Shown: positions 32,475 to 42,338, numbered from the stretch's first letter. The stretch is 64,000 nucleotides of DNA from Ruminococcoides intestinihominis (GCF_040096285.1 NZ_JBBMEY010000006.1:1-64000), one strand, 5' to 3'. The notes: generated by a model not told the origin, from the sequence alone. Translations and numbers: made by a program.

Positions 32475-33143
32475 TTATTCAATACTCCAAACAACTGTTA
32501 CTGTATCTGAAACATCAATATCATCAGGGGCAATGTCAATATCGTAAGACTCGGTTGAAACAGCTACACAAGGTAATGCTACACCAGAGGCATACATTGA
32601 AGTTCTCATAGGACGGCTGACAAAATCCACCTCTCCCCATGAATAATCAATATTCAAGATATTTCCTAGTTTAACTCCTGATGCTTTAGCCAACACTTGA
32701 GCTTTTTCCATAGAATCTTTGATTGCCTTTTCTAACAACTGATTTTTTGGTTTCTCAGGGTCAGCAACTGTATAATCAATATCAAATTCAGGGTGAATCA
32801 ATGAACGACTTAATGCATACAAAACTTTACCCAACATTTCGTTATCAACCGGAAATTCAATCTTTGTTCTGTGGGTATATTTATAGTCTTTAAATCGTTT
32901 CTTCCAAGTTCTGCTGATTTGAAAATTTTCAAATTCAGCTTCAACATTAAAATATAAAGTCTTTACTTTATCCCTTTCAAATCCAAGATTTTCAAACATA
33001 TCCTTGATTTTCTCAGTCTTTTCAGCAGACTCCTTTACTGCCTTATCATAAACCTTGTTTGTACCTTTAACAGTCATAATCAATCGAATAGTATCAGGCT
33101 TTACTGATATTTTTCCTTTACCCGTTACTCTTACTGTTCGTAT
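32475..33143 (-). CDS. SIMPL-domain protein (DUF541 family), probable non-ATG start
   Basis: SIMPL-domain proteins (PF04402 type) occur in bacteria and mitochondria with no settled enzyme activity. This one is cytoplasmic. Typical features: KIKDMFENLGFERDKVKTLY, THRTKIEFPVDNEMLGKVLY, KNQLLEKAIKDSMEKAQVLA and GNILNIDYSWGEVDF. The first ATG is at 33083, but the frame stays coding upstream as IRTVRVTGKGKISVKPDTIR, the expected family N-terminus. Where Met would be expected (33143-33141) the codon is ATA, and the next codon upstream but two is a stop. Either ATA is used as start, or a mutation has forced a shorter product from TTG 33092 or ATG 33083. It overlaps the 3' end of TPR gene 2. Confidence 0.75.
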   Translation of the reverse strand: MRTVRVTGKGKISVKPDTIRLIMTVKGTNKVYDKAVKESAEKTEKIKDMFENLGFERDKVKTLYFNVEAEFENFQISRTWKKRFKDYKYTHRTKIEFPVDNEMLGKVLYALSRSLIHPEFDIDYTVADPEKPKNQLLEKAIKDSMEKAQVLAKASGVKLGNILNIDYSWGEVDFVSRPMRTSMYASGVALPCVAVSTESYDIDIAPDDIDVSDTVTVVWSIE

Positions 33144-34183
33144 GGTACATTATCTTTCCTTTCTAATTCATTAAGAAGTTGTTTCACTTCATCAAAGTGG
33201 GTTAAGTCATAGGCAATATTAAGAAAATATTTTGCAAATTCATCATTGCCATTTTCTGCACTATTCTCGCCATAAGCTATAGCTAATCCTACAACATCCT
33301 CATTAGGCTCTAATGGAAAGCCGTATTTCCTACTAAACTTCTTCATTGTTTCAATAGGTGCAGGTTTTATTTCCAAATGTGTGGTTTGTTCAATATAAAA
33401 CAACTCACCATAAGCAGCATCAGTATTAGAATCAAAATTCAAACTATAATCTTCACAAGCAATAGCCTCTTGCCACATTTTCTTTTCAATAAAGTAATAA
33501 CCAAGATTTCTATAACAACGGGCTAAATCCTCAGATTTATAAGCAAAATTGAAGATTTCGATTGTATAATCAAAGAATGTTTCAATGTCCCCCATAGCCT
33601 TGTATGTTTCTGCATATTCAAAGGCAATATCTGCATCCATAGGATTCCATCTTTTTGCTTTTTCAAGGGCAACATTTGCTTCTGTATAGCGACCTAGTTC
33701 AAACAATATATTTCCATAAAAGAAATATACTGTAGCAAATGGAAAATTAGATGGTCTAATATCTTTCTCACTATCTCTATGTCTATAACCATAAAGTAAT
33801 TCTTGCATAGGGTTAATGAAACAAAAATAATCACTGACTGAATCATTCTGATACATACCGGCAGAAATTAATTCTTCAGCCTTTTCAACTAATTTTTCAA
33901 CTTTATCAAGTGCCAAATTATAATCACCTGATTGTATGGTAGAAAACAAATCATCAAGTTCATTTTCTATTTCTGCATTATCTTTCTCAAAAGCATTAGC
34001 AAATTCATTGACCTTTTCTTCAGGCAACATTCCACTTATCAGCCTACCACAAGCCCTGATAATCTCTTTTCCAAATTCATGGTCTTTGTACTTTTCCATT
34101 TGTTCCATTAAGTACTGTATATCTTTTTCATTTTCACCGGTTAAACCACTTGCAATATCTCTCATAATTTCTTGATAATCCAT
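33131..34183 (-). CDS. TPR-repeat protein, paralog 2
   Basis: 350 residues, all-helical, paralogous to the gene at 31242-32288. TPR-like units include FATVYFFYGNILFELGRYTE, ADIAFEYAETYKAMGDIETF, ARCYRNLGYYFIEKKMWQEA and NDEFAKYFLNIAYDL. It differs from paralog 1 by a C-terminal tail RKDNVPYEQ, which resembles the end of the 72-residue protein at 20562. The tail-coding bases double as leader and start region of the SIMPL gene. Strong AAGGAGG ribosome site. With the SIMPL gene it forms an operon; function unknown. Confidence 0.78.
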   Translation of the reverse strand: MDYQEIMRDIASGLTGENEKDIQYLMEQMEKYKDHEFGKEIIRACGRLISGMLPEEKVNEFANAFEKDNAEIENELDDLFSTIQSGDYNLALDKVEKLVEKAEELISAGMYQNDSVSDYFCFINPMQELLYGYRHRDSEKDIRPSNFPFATVYFFYGNILFELGRYTEANVALEKAKRWNPMDADIAFEYAETYKAMGDIETFFDYTIEIFNFAYKSEDLARCYRNLGYYFIEKKMWQEAIACEDYSLNFDSNTDAAYGELFYIEQTTHLEIKPAPIETMKKFSRKYGFPLEPNEDVVGLAIAYGENSAENGNDEFAKYFLNIAYDLTHFDEVKQLLNELERKDNVPYEQ

Positions 34184-34436
34184 AATATCCTCCTTAAATA
34201 ATTAAATTTATATAAAATAATTAATTATTATTATTTGTTTCTGTATATTATGCATTATATCATACTTATTTTTAGAAACACAATAGAAAAAGAAAAATTA
34301 TAGTGTTTCATAAAAGATAAGTCCCATATTGGGGACTTTGGTTTTTGTTATTGATTTATATTTCAGAAATGTTTATTGCAATATATAAATCAAAGTTCTA
34401 AATAAATTGTGGCTATACTTTTTGAGTATACAAAAA
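34184..34436. other. Intergenic region upstream of TPR gene 2
   Basis: No gene. AAGTCCC/GGGGACTT (about 34320-34339) forms a small plus-strand hairpin followed by TTTGGTTTTTG. AAGATAAGTCCCAT at 34314 also occurs inverted near 20832. The TPR gene 2 promoter should be here, but no convincing pair of hexamers stands out. Confidence 0.35.
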
Positions 34437-34482
34437 CCAACCTATAAGTAAATACTCATAGGTTGTTTCAGTACTTATTAAA
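34437..34482 (-). repeat. Second copy of the TPR-gene 3' hairpin
   Basis: CCAACCTA ... TAGGTTG followed by TACTTATTAA matches 31187-31232, the 3' flank of TPR gene 1. No gene remains upstream of this copy, so it may mark a lost third paralog. Confidence 0.5.
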
Positions 34483-34569
34483 ATTTTATTATATTTCAAA
34501 ATTTGTTAATATCATATTTAGGTAGATATTAACAAATTAAGCATAACCTTTTAATTAAATTCAAAAATT

Positions 34570-34604
34570 ACACCTATCGGTTTACTTACCGATAGGTGTT
34601 TTTT
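34570..34604. terminator. Strong bidirectional hairpin
   Basis: Perfect 12-bp stem ACACCTATCGGT (34570-34581) / ACCGATAGGTGT (34588-34599), followed by TTTTT on the plus strand. Confidence 0.7.
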
Positions 34605-34614
34605 ATGCTCTAAA

Positions 34615-34658
34615 ATAAAAAAAGCAATAATCCCCACCATATAATGATGAGGATTATC
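34615..34658 (-). terminator. Terminator of the propeller/Ig/FN3 gene
   Basis: On the minus strand GATAATCCTCATCA pairs with TGGTGGGGATTATT, followed by GCTTTTTTTATTTT, 40 bases past the stop at 34698. Confidence 0.78.
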
Positions 34659-34697
34659 TTTAAGGAATTAATATGAATAGTAGAATTCTGTTTTACA

Positions 34698-37600
34698 CTA
34701 CTTTGTTACAACTGTTTTTGCTGATGACCATGAAGAATAGATATTATAATTTTTGCCGGAGAATTTTGTTGTTTTGTAAGTACGGACTCTGACAAAATAT
34801 TTTTTCTTAGCCTTTAACTTAGTTATCTTTTTAGCAGAAACAGTATTCTTTACAGTAACGGTTTTTGCTTTTTTGAAATTCTTAAATGTACTGTACTGAA
34901 TTTGATAACCTGTAGTTTGAGTTTTCTGTAGTTTTAAATTAACTTGCATACCCTTTGAAAGTCCTTTTACTGACTTAACAGAAGTTGCTTTAGGTACAAT
35001 ATTATAATAGAAAGTCTTTTCCCCACTATAATTACCTTTAAACTTAACCTTTACAGAATATCTGCCTACATTCTTTCTACCATTAGAATATGTAACTGTA
35101 TAATCGGTTTTATTCTTCAAGATTTTATTTTTACTGTCTTTTACTGTAACAGTAGGAGTTTGAGTTTTACCGTTATATGTGAAAGTAGTTTTTGAAATAC
35201 TTACTAATGAAATCTTGCTGATTACATTGTCATACTGCACATTGTTACAAATTGAACACTTACTGATTTTTCTACCGTTACTCTTCATTGTAGCAGGTGT
35301 TATTGTAGTTACATACGAATGACCTTTTGCCTTTATAGTTTCGGTATAAGTATCTCCACAACCTTTGCATACATAAGTTTTCACACCATTTTCTGTACAA
35401 GTAGGTTCTTTAGTTACTGAGGATGTGTAGTTATGCTCATGGATATTTTCTATTTCATAAGGATTGACACTATACAATGTAGGTGTACTGTCATCAGTTA
35501 CATACCACTTAACTGTACCATCACTACATACAATAGGCTCACAATCGGACAATCTAACAGGCATTGTCTTTTTAGCTGAAATGGTATTGCCACTAGCATC
35601 AACTGTCATTGCCTTAGTTGTAACTTTATTTGTAGTAGTGTTTTTTTCTTCCCACATAACTAAGAAAAAGTTATCATTAATTTTTACCAGCTGAGGATTA
35701 CCACAAGTTACTTTATTACTTGCCTTATAATTAGTTAAAGCTATTTTCTTTGTGTTATTAAATAGCTTATCGGTTACAGTTAAATAAACATTTCTGTTTT
35801 TGTTATCCTTTGAAATATCTCTTGTAAATGCTATTAAGCAATTACCACTACCAACTTCAAAGCCACCTACTGTTGCACCGGTATAGTTGCTAATATTCAC
35901 ATCAAATTTTTCCGGTACAGTTACTGTTACAGAAGTTGATTTATCATTCTTGTAGTATCTTGTAAGGGTGATACCATTTACAGAAAGATATTGGTCACCA
36001 AAGGAAAAGTTATTTGATTCAGAGTGGTCAACTCTATAAATATAGTTGCCGTCAGTCTTTATAAACTGATTAAATGAGTGGCTGACATAACCATTCATTA
36101 GGTTTAACACATCATACATTGAGTCGGTAGTTTTCATTGTACTTTCATCAATGGTAAATAACATATTTGCTTGGTGGTTTATTTTATTCTCGTCAGCATA
36201 CATTTCATGACAAGTATGTATATATAGTTTGCCGTCAAGCTCTGTCATTCTGAGTGAACCGACTTCAAATGGCTTTGTAGTGTTTGAACCGTTAATTTTA
36301 CACTCACTAATCTTTGTCCAATCTTTTGAATACTTTACAACTCTGACTACTTCTTTAGAATCATTTTCTGAAGTGTTATTTTCACCGAAAACTATGTAGT
36401 TATTATCTTCACCACAGAAATAGCCACCGAATTTGCTTAGTTCATTCTTAACTGTTTTTGTAGAAAGGAGAGTTTTGCCATCACTTGAATATTTTTCAAC
36501 TAACACACCATTTGATGTACTTTCAACTCTGTTAAGTGTACCGTCAGCATTTCCACTTAAATTTGAAGTAATAACTGAGGACCACTTATAATAATCATTC
36601 TTTGAAATATTTGAAGAAGTTTTTCCTGACAATTTTACCTTATCAACTGCCGGTGCAGAAGAATTTTTCTCAACTGTTACAGTACATTGAGCAGTAACAC
36701 CGTTAGTGGTTTTTGCAGTGATTACTGCTGTACCCACACTATTACCGTAAACTTTACCTTCACTTGTAACAGAGGCTATCTTGTCATTGCTACTTGACCA
36801 ACTGTAAGAATATGTTGCTAAAGCATTACTTGTTGCTGAAAGTGAAAGGCTTTTCCCTACCTTTATAGTAGCAGAAGTTTGTGACAAATTAATTTCTGTT
36901 GGAAATTCCCAAGTAAATTTTTCTACATAATAATTACTGTCAGTATCTTTTTCAATAGCAAGAATATCATCACCGTAATTTAATAGTGCAAATACAGGGT
37001 ACTCAGTATTGATTGTAGAAATATGCTTATAGTTACTGTCAAACTCCATAAGCCTATTATCATTCATATAAATTACAGTAGAATTGTTCAGGTTGTTATG
37101 TACTGCTCTAGCACCTATGTTACTATAAAATTTATCATCACCCTCATAACCTATTCTTGATAAGCTACCTAGCAATGGTGGGTTGTTAGGATTTTTTGTA
37201 TCAAACTTGCTAGAGTCTAGAACATTAACTGTTGAATTATATGATGAAGTCCAAGCTAGTGTACCCTCAGTCAACATAATTGCACTACTGTAATGATACT
37301 GAACATACTTTGCGTAAAGAATATCTAGAATTTCATCACTTACGGTTATCTTATTATTTGTTACATTACCGAAAGCCAATGTTCTATAACCACTTGAAGA
37401 ACCCCATTGACTTTTTGCAGTTTTATAACTTTCAAAATAGAAATTGCCGTTACTACTGTCAAAACCATAATATTCAAAACAATCATCTTCCATATCAGCA
37501 GAAGAAAGTTCCTTATAATCTTTTGATAGTAAGTGAATTGTATATTTCTTTTCACTTTTTAAACCGTCAAAAGTAGTTAGATAAATTCTACCTTTACTGT

Positions 37601-38099
37601 CAACACCTATTGTTCTGATATAAGAATTATAATTATCAGCAACAAATTCTGTTACATTGTGAGTTGACTCTACCTTTTCAGTTTCTATATTCAATTCATC
37701 AACATAGTAAATTATAGGGTTAGGATTTCCACCATCTCTATATACAACATAAAACTTTGAGTCAGTTGCAAAAACATCATAAACAGCCTTATCTTTGTAG
37801 TCCTTAATCTTTCTTACTGTGTTGTTATTAACATCATAGAAATTTATACTTCTATTGTAATAACTGTTGTAGTAATAGAAACCACCCTTTTCCGGTGACT
37901 GTATCTCCTTAAATTTTTCTTCACTACTGTCAAACAAAATAGCATCACTAGGCATTTTTACTGCACTGTTTTTAGTTACTGCTTTAGCTGAACCGGTTGT
38001 TTTTATAACACTGTTAAAAGTATCTGACAATGGCAATACCATTGAAGTTACTGCCACTAAAAAAGCAACTAATACTGCAGAAAACTTTTTGACTTTCAT
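34698..38099 (-). CDS. Large secreted propeller-like, Ig-like and FN3-like surface protein
   Basis: 1133 residues. A signal peptide (1-27, FSAVLVAFLVAVTSMVLPLS) leads into about 370 residues of short beta motifs (KFYVVYRDGG, GRIYLTTFDG) like a beta-propeller. A Big_2 Ig domain follows at about 402-480 (KVGKSLSLSATS, KIASVTSEGKVYG), then a second propeller-like stretch (about 495-880). Next comes a small Cys motif domain at 890-935 (EPTCTENGVKTYVCKGCGDT), then an MBG-like beta domain with TFTYNGKTQTPTVTVKDS, and a C-terminal FN3-like domain ending in YSSWSSAKTVVTK. There is no LPXTG, TM anchor or dockerin. ATG 38099 has better spacing from AAAGGG than ATG 38105. Probably a binding or adhesion protein; ligand unknown. 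Confidence 0.82.
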   Translation of the reverse strand: MKVKKFSAVLVAFLVAVTSMVLPLSDTFNSVIKTTGSAKAVTKNSAVKMPSDAILFDSSEEKFKEIQSPEKGGFYYYNSYYNRSINFYDVNNNTVRKIKDYKDKAVYDVFATDSKFYVVYRDGGNPNPIIYYVDELNIETEKVESTHNVTEFVADNYNSYIRTIGVDSKGRIYLTTFDGLKSEKKYTIHLLSKDYKELSSADMEDDCFEYYGFDSSNGNFYFESYKTAKSQWGSSSGYRTLAFGNVTNNKITVSDEILDILYAKYVQYHYSSAIMLTEGTLAWTSSYNSTVNVLDSSKFDTKNPNNPPLLGSLSRIGYEGDDKFYSNIGARAVHNNLNNSTVIYMNDNRLMEFDSNYKHISTINTEYPVFALLNYGDDILAIEKDTDSNYYVEKFTWEFPTEINLSQTSATIKVGKSLSLSATSNALATYSYSWSSSNDKIASVTSEGKVYGNSVGTAVITAKTTNGVTAQCTVTVEKNSSAPAVDKVKLSGKTSSNISKNDYYKWSSVITSNLSGNADGTLNRVESTSNGVLVEKYSSDGKTLLSTKTVKNELSKFGGYFCGEDNNYIVFGENNTSENDSKEVVRVVKYSKDWTKISECKINGSNTTKPFEVGSLRMTELDGKLYIHTCHEMYADENKINHQANMLFTIDESTMKTTDSMYDVLNLMNGYVSHSFNQFIKTDGNYIYRVDHSESNNFSFGDQYLSVNGITLTRYYKNDKSTSVTVTVPEKFDVNISNYTGATVGGFEVGSGNCLIAFTRDISKDNKNRNVYLTVTDKLFNNTKKIALTNYKASNKVTCGNPQLVKINDNFFLVMWEEKNTTTNKVTTKAMTVDASGNTISAKKTMPVRLSDCEPIVCSDGTVKWYVTDDSTPTLYSVNPYEIENIHEHNYTSSVTKEPTCTENGVKTYVCKGCGDTYTETIKAKGHSYVTTITPATMKSNGRKISKCSICNNVQYDNVISKISLVSISKTTFTYNGKTQTPTVTVKDSKNKILKNKTDYTVTYSNGRKNVGRYSVKVKFKGNYSGEKTFYYNIVPKATSVKSVKGLSKGMQVNLKLQKTQTTGYQIQYSTFKNFKKAKTVTVKNTVSAKKITKLKAKKKYFVRVRTYKTTKFSGKNYNIYSSWSSAKTVVTK

Positions 38100-38224
38100 T
38101 TTCATTTCCCTTTCTTAAATAATTTCACATTATCATAATATCACATTAAATAATTATTTTTCTATTGCTTATAATTAGAAATTTTTATAATAATTTTGTG
38201 ATACATAACGGATTTATTTTACAA

Positions 38225-38252
38225 AGAAAAAACCTCTCAAAAGAGAGGCTTA
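38225..38252 (-). terminator. Terminator of the HExxH gene
   Basis: CCTCTC (38233-38238) and GAGAGG (38243-38248) extend to an 8-bp stem. TTTTTTC follows on the minus strand. Confidence 0.75.
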
Positions 38253-38273
38253 ATCACTATATTTATATGTTGT

Positions 38274-38759
38274 TCATTGTGGTGACTCAACACAATCAGC
38301 ATATTGCTGAAGAATATAGTCACCGTAATAATCTGCTTCAATTTCTCTATCATCAACAGACTTTTCTACTCTATTTATCCATTGATAATAGTGCGTAATT
38401 TCATGAGATAATGTATAAATAAAACTTGCTAATGCGTTATCCTTACCTATCTCGTTTAACAAATCTTCATAATCACCTGTAGAAATTTTAATATAAGGTT
38501 CTGTAAAATAATCATTAGGTTCAAAAAAGCTACCTACTACATAGTCACCATCTTTAGTTTTTACATAGTCAGTTGCTTTTACATAGATAGGCAACATAAT
38601 AGGAAATTTATAATTCTTTCTTAACCATTTAGCAAACTTTTTCAATGATTTTTTTACATCATCATTTACATTCTTTTCTATCCTTAAATATATTCCATTT
38701 GGAATATTATCTTTTCCACTAAAATATTCTTGCCAATCTTCTGATAACCAAGGGTTCAA
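38274..38759 (-). CDS. Predicted HExxH metallopeptidase-like protein
   Basis: 161 residues, no signal peptide. TLSHEITHYYQW (about residue 118) is a zinc-binding HExxH, and REIEADYYGDYIL about 25 residues later supplies the Glu third ligand with the E-x-x-A-D pattern of gluzincins. The N-terminal half (KSLKKFAKWLRKNYKFP) is a helical/beta lead-in. It is one of the small cytosolic HExxH proteins seen beside surface-protein genes; substrate unknown. It follows the membrane-protein gene at 38784 after 24 bases and may be cotranscribed with it. Confidence 0.72.
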   Translation of the reverse strand: MNPWLSEDWQEYFSGKDNIPNGIYLRIEKNVNDDVKKSLKKFAKWLRKNYKFPIMLPIYVKATDYVKTKDGDYVVGSFFEPNDYFTEPYIKISTGDYEDLLNEIGKDNALASFIYTLSHEITHYYQWINRVEKSVDDREIEADYYGDYILQQYADCVESPQ

Positions 38760-38783
38760 AGCATACTCCTAAATTAACTAATT

Positions 38784-39194
38784 TTAAACATTCAATTTTT
38801 TATGTCTATTATACATTTCAACTGCAATTTTATATAACTGATATACACACATAAAACCAACAACCAATATAAATGATGCAAGGTAAAAATACTTACCCAA
38901 AAGATATGTAAATGGGTCAGGTAGGTCATTTGTAACTTTTAAATAATACCATTCTGTATATGAATTATCTAAAAAGTATGCACCTACAATTACTGCACAG
39001 GTAGGTACAACTCTCCATATATTAATTAATGACTTTTGCTTTAAATCACAAGATACATTTGCATAAATCAAAAACAGTGGTGCTATCCATTGTAAATAAA
39101 GTGGTGAAAAATAATCAAAGAAAAACAATGGTACAATAAATAATGCAAATGAAATAACATACATAAGTATATTTCTTAAAACTAACCTTTTCAT
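38784..39194 (-). CDS. Small four-helix integral membrane protein
   Basis: 136 residues with four hydrophobic segments (about 7-27, 31-47, 60-76, 100-122), a basic N-terminus and basic C-terminus. I recognise no motif. It precedes the HExxH gene by 24 bases, so the pair could be a membrane protein and its peptidase, but this is only inference from spacing. Confidence 0.65.
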   Translation of the reverse strand: MKRLVLRNILMYVISFALFIVPLFFFDYFSPLYLQWIAPLFLIYANVSCDLKQKSLINIWRVVPTCAVIVGAYFLDNSYTEWYYLKVTNDLPDPFTYLLGKYFYLASFILVVGFMCVYQLYKIAVEMYNRHKKLNV

Positions 39195-39315
39195 ATAATC
39201 ACCTTATATAATTCTATCATAATAATAAATAAAAAATTAGTGTTTTTACAATACTATTATATATTATTTATTAAGTTTTAGCAAGAATTAATATTAGAAA
39301 GAATAGAATAATTAT

Positions 39316-39347
39316 GCTGACACTACTTTTGTAATGTCAGCTTTTTT
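39316..39347 (+). terminator. Hairpin of the GCTGACA family
   Basis: GCTGACACTAC (39316-39326) pairs with GTAATGTCAGC (39331-39341) with one mismatch; TTTTTT follows on the plus strand. Very similar hairpins lie at 51690-51725 and 51958-51995, so this is a dispersed small hairpin. No plus-strand gene ends here. Confidence 0.6.
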
Positions 39348-39363
39348 AATATTATTTGATTAA

Positions 39364-39900
39364 TTATTTTACTGTAATTTTGCACTTAGCAGATTTTTTA
39401 CTGCCGTCTTTTGCAGTTGCGTAAATAAAACAAGTACCTTTTTTCTTTGCAGTTACTTTACCTTTGCTATTAACTGTAGCAATCTTAGATTTTGATGTTG
39501 TCCATTTTACTGACTTAACATTTGCATTCTTAGGATTTACAGTAGCTTTTAGTGTAACTGTTTTCTGTTTAGCTTTGCCCTTTACTTTTAGGATAGCTGA
39601 ATTTCTGTTTAATTTAACAGATGTTACAGGTTGCTTTACTGTTACCTTAACAGTAGCGTATTTATTGCTACCATCAAGTGCCATTACTTTAATTGTAGCA
39701 TTACCTCTACCCTTTGCAGTAATTTTACCACTTTGGTTTACTGTTGCTATCTTTGAGTTAGAAGTTGTCCACTTTAACTTTTTGTTAGTTGCATTAGTTG
39801 GACTAACCTTAACTTTAACAGTTGCACTTCTGCCATTTAATAATGTAACAGATTTCTTACTTAATGAAACTTTAGTAACTTTCTTTACAGTAGGTTTTGT
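39364..39900 (-). repeat. C-terminal Ig cassette, copy 1
   Basis: About 537 bases coding for KPTVKKVTKVSLSKKSV through SAKCKITVK. Nearly identical in DNA to copy 2 (42385-42920) and close to copies 3 and 4. Confidence 0.9.
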
Positions 39901-42168
39901 AGTTGTAGGAACTGTTGTAACTGTAGTTGAATCTGTAGTTACAGTTGTAGGTTCTGTTGTAGAAACTGTTGTTGGTAAAGTTGTTGAAGTAGTAGGCTCT
40001 GTGGTTACAGTTGTTGGTTCTGTAGTACTGGTTTCACTTACCTTCACTAAATTATTTCTTGCATTACTAAATTCATCTATCATATCTTTGAATTCAGCAT
40101 CAGTAGTATTTTCATCTGCTAAAAGGTTTTCTGCTTTTTTCTTGGCATTTAGATAGTTATCATAGCTATCTTTAGTATAAATGTTATACCAATACTCAGG
40201 AGTATAATCAAAGTCACCGGAATATTGTTTCAACAAATTTTCTAATTCTTGTTTGTGGATACTTGTTGCTACTGCTATGATAGAAATATCTCCATTTACT
40301 TCCGGAATATTAATTGCACATTCACCTTCTGTAAATGGTACTGTGAAATCATTATCACCCATTTTAACTTTTACACTATCAATTTTATAACCCTCTACCG
40401 GAGTTAATACTGATGCATATGTGTTACATTCTGCAACTTTATTTTCAACATTGTTAGTAACTACATTTTCTAACATTGAAGATACCTTGAAAGTATTTAC
40501 AGAATAATGCACATTAGCATTTAAAAATGAATCACTGGCATCATCTGTATTATCAAATTTAATAGATTTCCATTGACTTTCAGTACCGGTAAAATAAATA
40601 TCTTTCAAATCATTACAATTTTCAAAAGCACAACAATCTATATGGGTTACACTACTTGGAATTGTTATACTCTTTAAACTGTTACAATCTTTAAAAGCAT
40701 ATCCATCGATAAATTCTACCTTATCCGGTATTGTAATGTTAGTTAGACCTCCACATAAATCAAACATTCTCCAACTAACGGTATCTAAATTATCAGGTAA
40801 TACTATACTCTGTATTCTATAGCTACCTGTGAAAGCACATTCATATATTTTAGTTACAGAATTAGGTATTGTTACCTTAGTCAATTCTGTACAAAGTGAA
40901 AATACAAAACCACCTATAACATTTACACTATCAGGAATATTTATTTCTGTTATTTTTCTAGCTAAAAAAGCATAATCTGCAATTAATTCTGTACCATCTT
41001 TAATAGAATAAGAACCTGTAACACTTTCCCTTGTTTCTAATAGATAGTTACCTATGTACATTACTCCATTATCCCAATTATTTTCATCATTATAATAAGC
41101 AGTATGATAAAATGCATTTTGCCCAATTCTTGTTATACCACTAGGTAATGATATATCTTTAAGATTAGTACAATACATAAAAGCATCACTACCAATATAA
41201 GTTACTCCCTCAGGTATAGTCACTTCGGTTAAACTTTTACAATTATCAAAACAATTCACTTCTAATGTTTTTAAACTTTTAGGTAATGTAATACTTTTTA
41301 AATTATAGCAATTGCCAAATGCAGATCCACCAATTAAAGTAATACTATCAGGAAGTACTACACTTGTAAGACCTTCACAATAGTCAAAAGCAAAACTACT
41401 AATTTTACTCATACTATTTGGAATTGTTACTTTATTTAAATCCTTACATTCATAAAAAGCACCATCGGATAATAATTTTGTACCATCTTTAATAGTATAA
41501 TCACCTGTAAGGTCCTTTGCCTTTATTAGATAATTATCCAAATACAATACATCATTATCCCAATTATTTTTATCATTCCAATAGCCAGTAGCAGATATAA
41601 TAGATTGTCCAATATGAGTTAGATTTTCTGACATATTTATATCTACCAGACTTGAACATCCTGAAAATGCACCGGTTACTATATTTGTAACACTATTAGG
41701 AATTGCTATACTTGTTAAACTTGTACATCCTTTAAATGCAGATCTACCTATCTCTGTTAACGAATTAGACAAAATTACCTGTGTTAAATTCTTGCATTTA
41801 TTAAATGCATAATCACCTATTATTGTTACACTATCTGCTATTATTAACTTCTCTAAATTTCCACAATTTTCAAATGAATAATTACCAATGTTGGTAACAC
41901 CATCTTCAATCTTAACTGTTTTTATTAAAGACAAATAATCTTTCCAAGGAATATTCCAAGCATCTTTATAAGACTCCATTTGACCTTGACCTGAAATAGT
42001 GAAAGTACATGTATCCTCATCAAAAGACCATGTGCAATCACCGGTTTTATCAGAATAAATATCACCTGTTAAAACTACATTTGTCTCTTTTGCTGATACT
42101 GTAGTTATAATACTGAATGAACTTAGTATCATTAGTATCGACAAAATCACGCTTAATGATTTTTTCAT
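39364..42168 (-). CDS. BspA-like LRR surface protein with tandem Ig-cassette
   Basis: 934 residues. Signal peptide (KKSLSVILSILMILSSFSII), then BspA-type LRR_5 repeats from about 60 to 540, with the repeating pattern L-x-x-I-x-I-P-x-S-V-x-x-I-G-x-x-A-F (e.g. LTSIAIPNSVTNIVTGAFSG). The array is broken by two matching inserts that begin near NNWDNDVLYLDN and NNWDNGVMYIGN. After it come a FIVAR-like helical segment (about 660-705), a Thr-rich linker of TTEPTTVTT type (706-755) and the shared 180-residue cassette of two Big_2 Ig domains. TTG 42183 opens the frame, but GGAG is best spaced from ATG 42168. BspA-type LRRs bind host or matrix proteins; the ligand here is unknown. Confidence 0.88.
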   Translation of the reverse strand: MKKSLSVILSILMILSSFSIITTVSAKETNVVLTGDIYSDKTGDCTWSFDEDTCTFTISGQGQMESYKDAWNIPWKDYLSLIKTVKIEDGVTNIGNYSFENCGNLEKLIIADSVTIIGDYAFNKCKNLTQVILSNSLTEIGRSAFKGCTSLTSIAIPNSVTNIVTGAFSGCSSLVDINMSENLTHIGQSIISATGYWNDKNNWDNDVLYLDNYLIKAKDLTGDYTIKDGTKLLSDGAFYECKDLNKVTIPNSMSKISSFAFDYCEGLTSVVLPDSITLIGGSAFGNCYNLKSITLPKSLKTLEVNCFDNCKSLTEVTIPEGVTYIGSDAFMYCTNLKDISLPSGITRIGQNAFYHTAYYNDENNWDNGVMYIGNYLLETRESVTGSYSIKDGTELIADYAFLARKITEINIPDSVNVIGGFVFSLCTELTKVTIPNSVTKIYECAFTGSYRIQSIVLPDNLDTVSWRMFDLCGGLTNITIPDKVEFIDGYAFKDCNSLKSITIPSSVTHIDCCAFENCNDLKDIYFTGTESQWKSIKFDNTDDASDSFLNANVHYSVNTFKVSSMLENVVTNNVENKVAECNTYASVLTPVEGYKIDSVKVKMGDNDFTVPFTEGECAINIPEVNGDISIIAVATSIHKQELENLLKQYSGDFDYTPEYWYNIYTKDSYDNYLNAKKKAENLLADENTTDAEFKDMIDEFSNARNNLVKVSETSTTEPTTVTTEPTTSTTLPTTVSTTEPTTVTTDSTTVTTVPTTTKPTVKKVTKVSLSKKSVTLLNGRSATVKVKVSPTNATNKKLKWTTSNSKIATVNQSGKITAKGRGNATIKVMALDGSNKYATVKVTVKQPVTSVKLNRNSAILKVKGKAKQKTVTLKATVNPKNANVKSVKWTTSKSKIATVNSKGKVTAKKKGTCFIYATAKDGSKKSAKCKITVK

Positions 42169-42338
42169 TTCATCACACTCCAAATAAAATCAATAAAATT
42201 TATATTCTTATATAGGTATATTTTAACATTATATATAAAATATTTCTAGATTAACACTATACAAATAAAATTTAGTTTTATTGTGCATAATCACAAATAT
42301 ACATAAGTAAATTTAATATAACCAATTAAAGCAAAAGT

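Noticed and set aside
33131..33170. Programmed -1 frameshift joining TPR gene 2 and the SIMPL gene
   Set aside because: The overlap window contains no slippery heptamer.
39464..40156. Long antisense ORF across the Ig cassette (also at 54329 and 63118)
   Set aside because: Mirror of the cassette's codon pattern; it recurs only because the cassette is repeated, and has no start signals.
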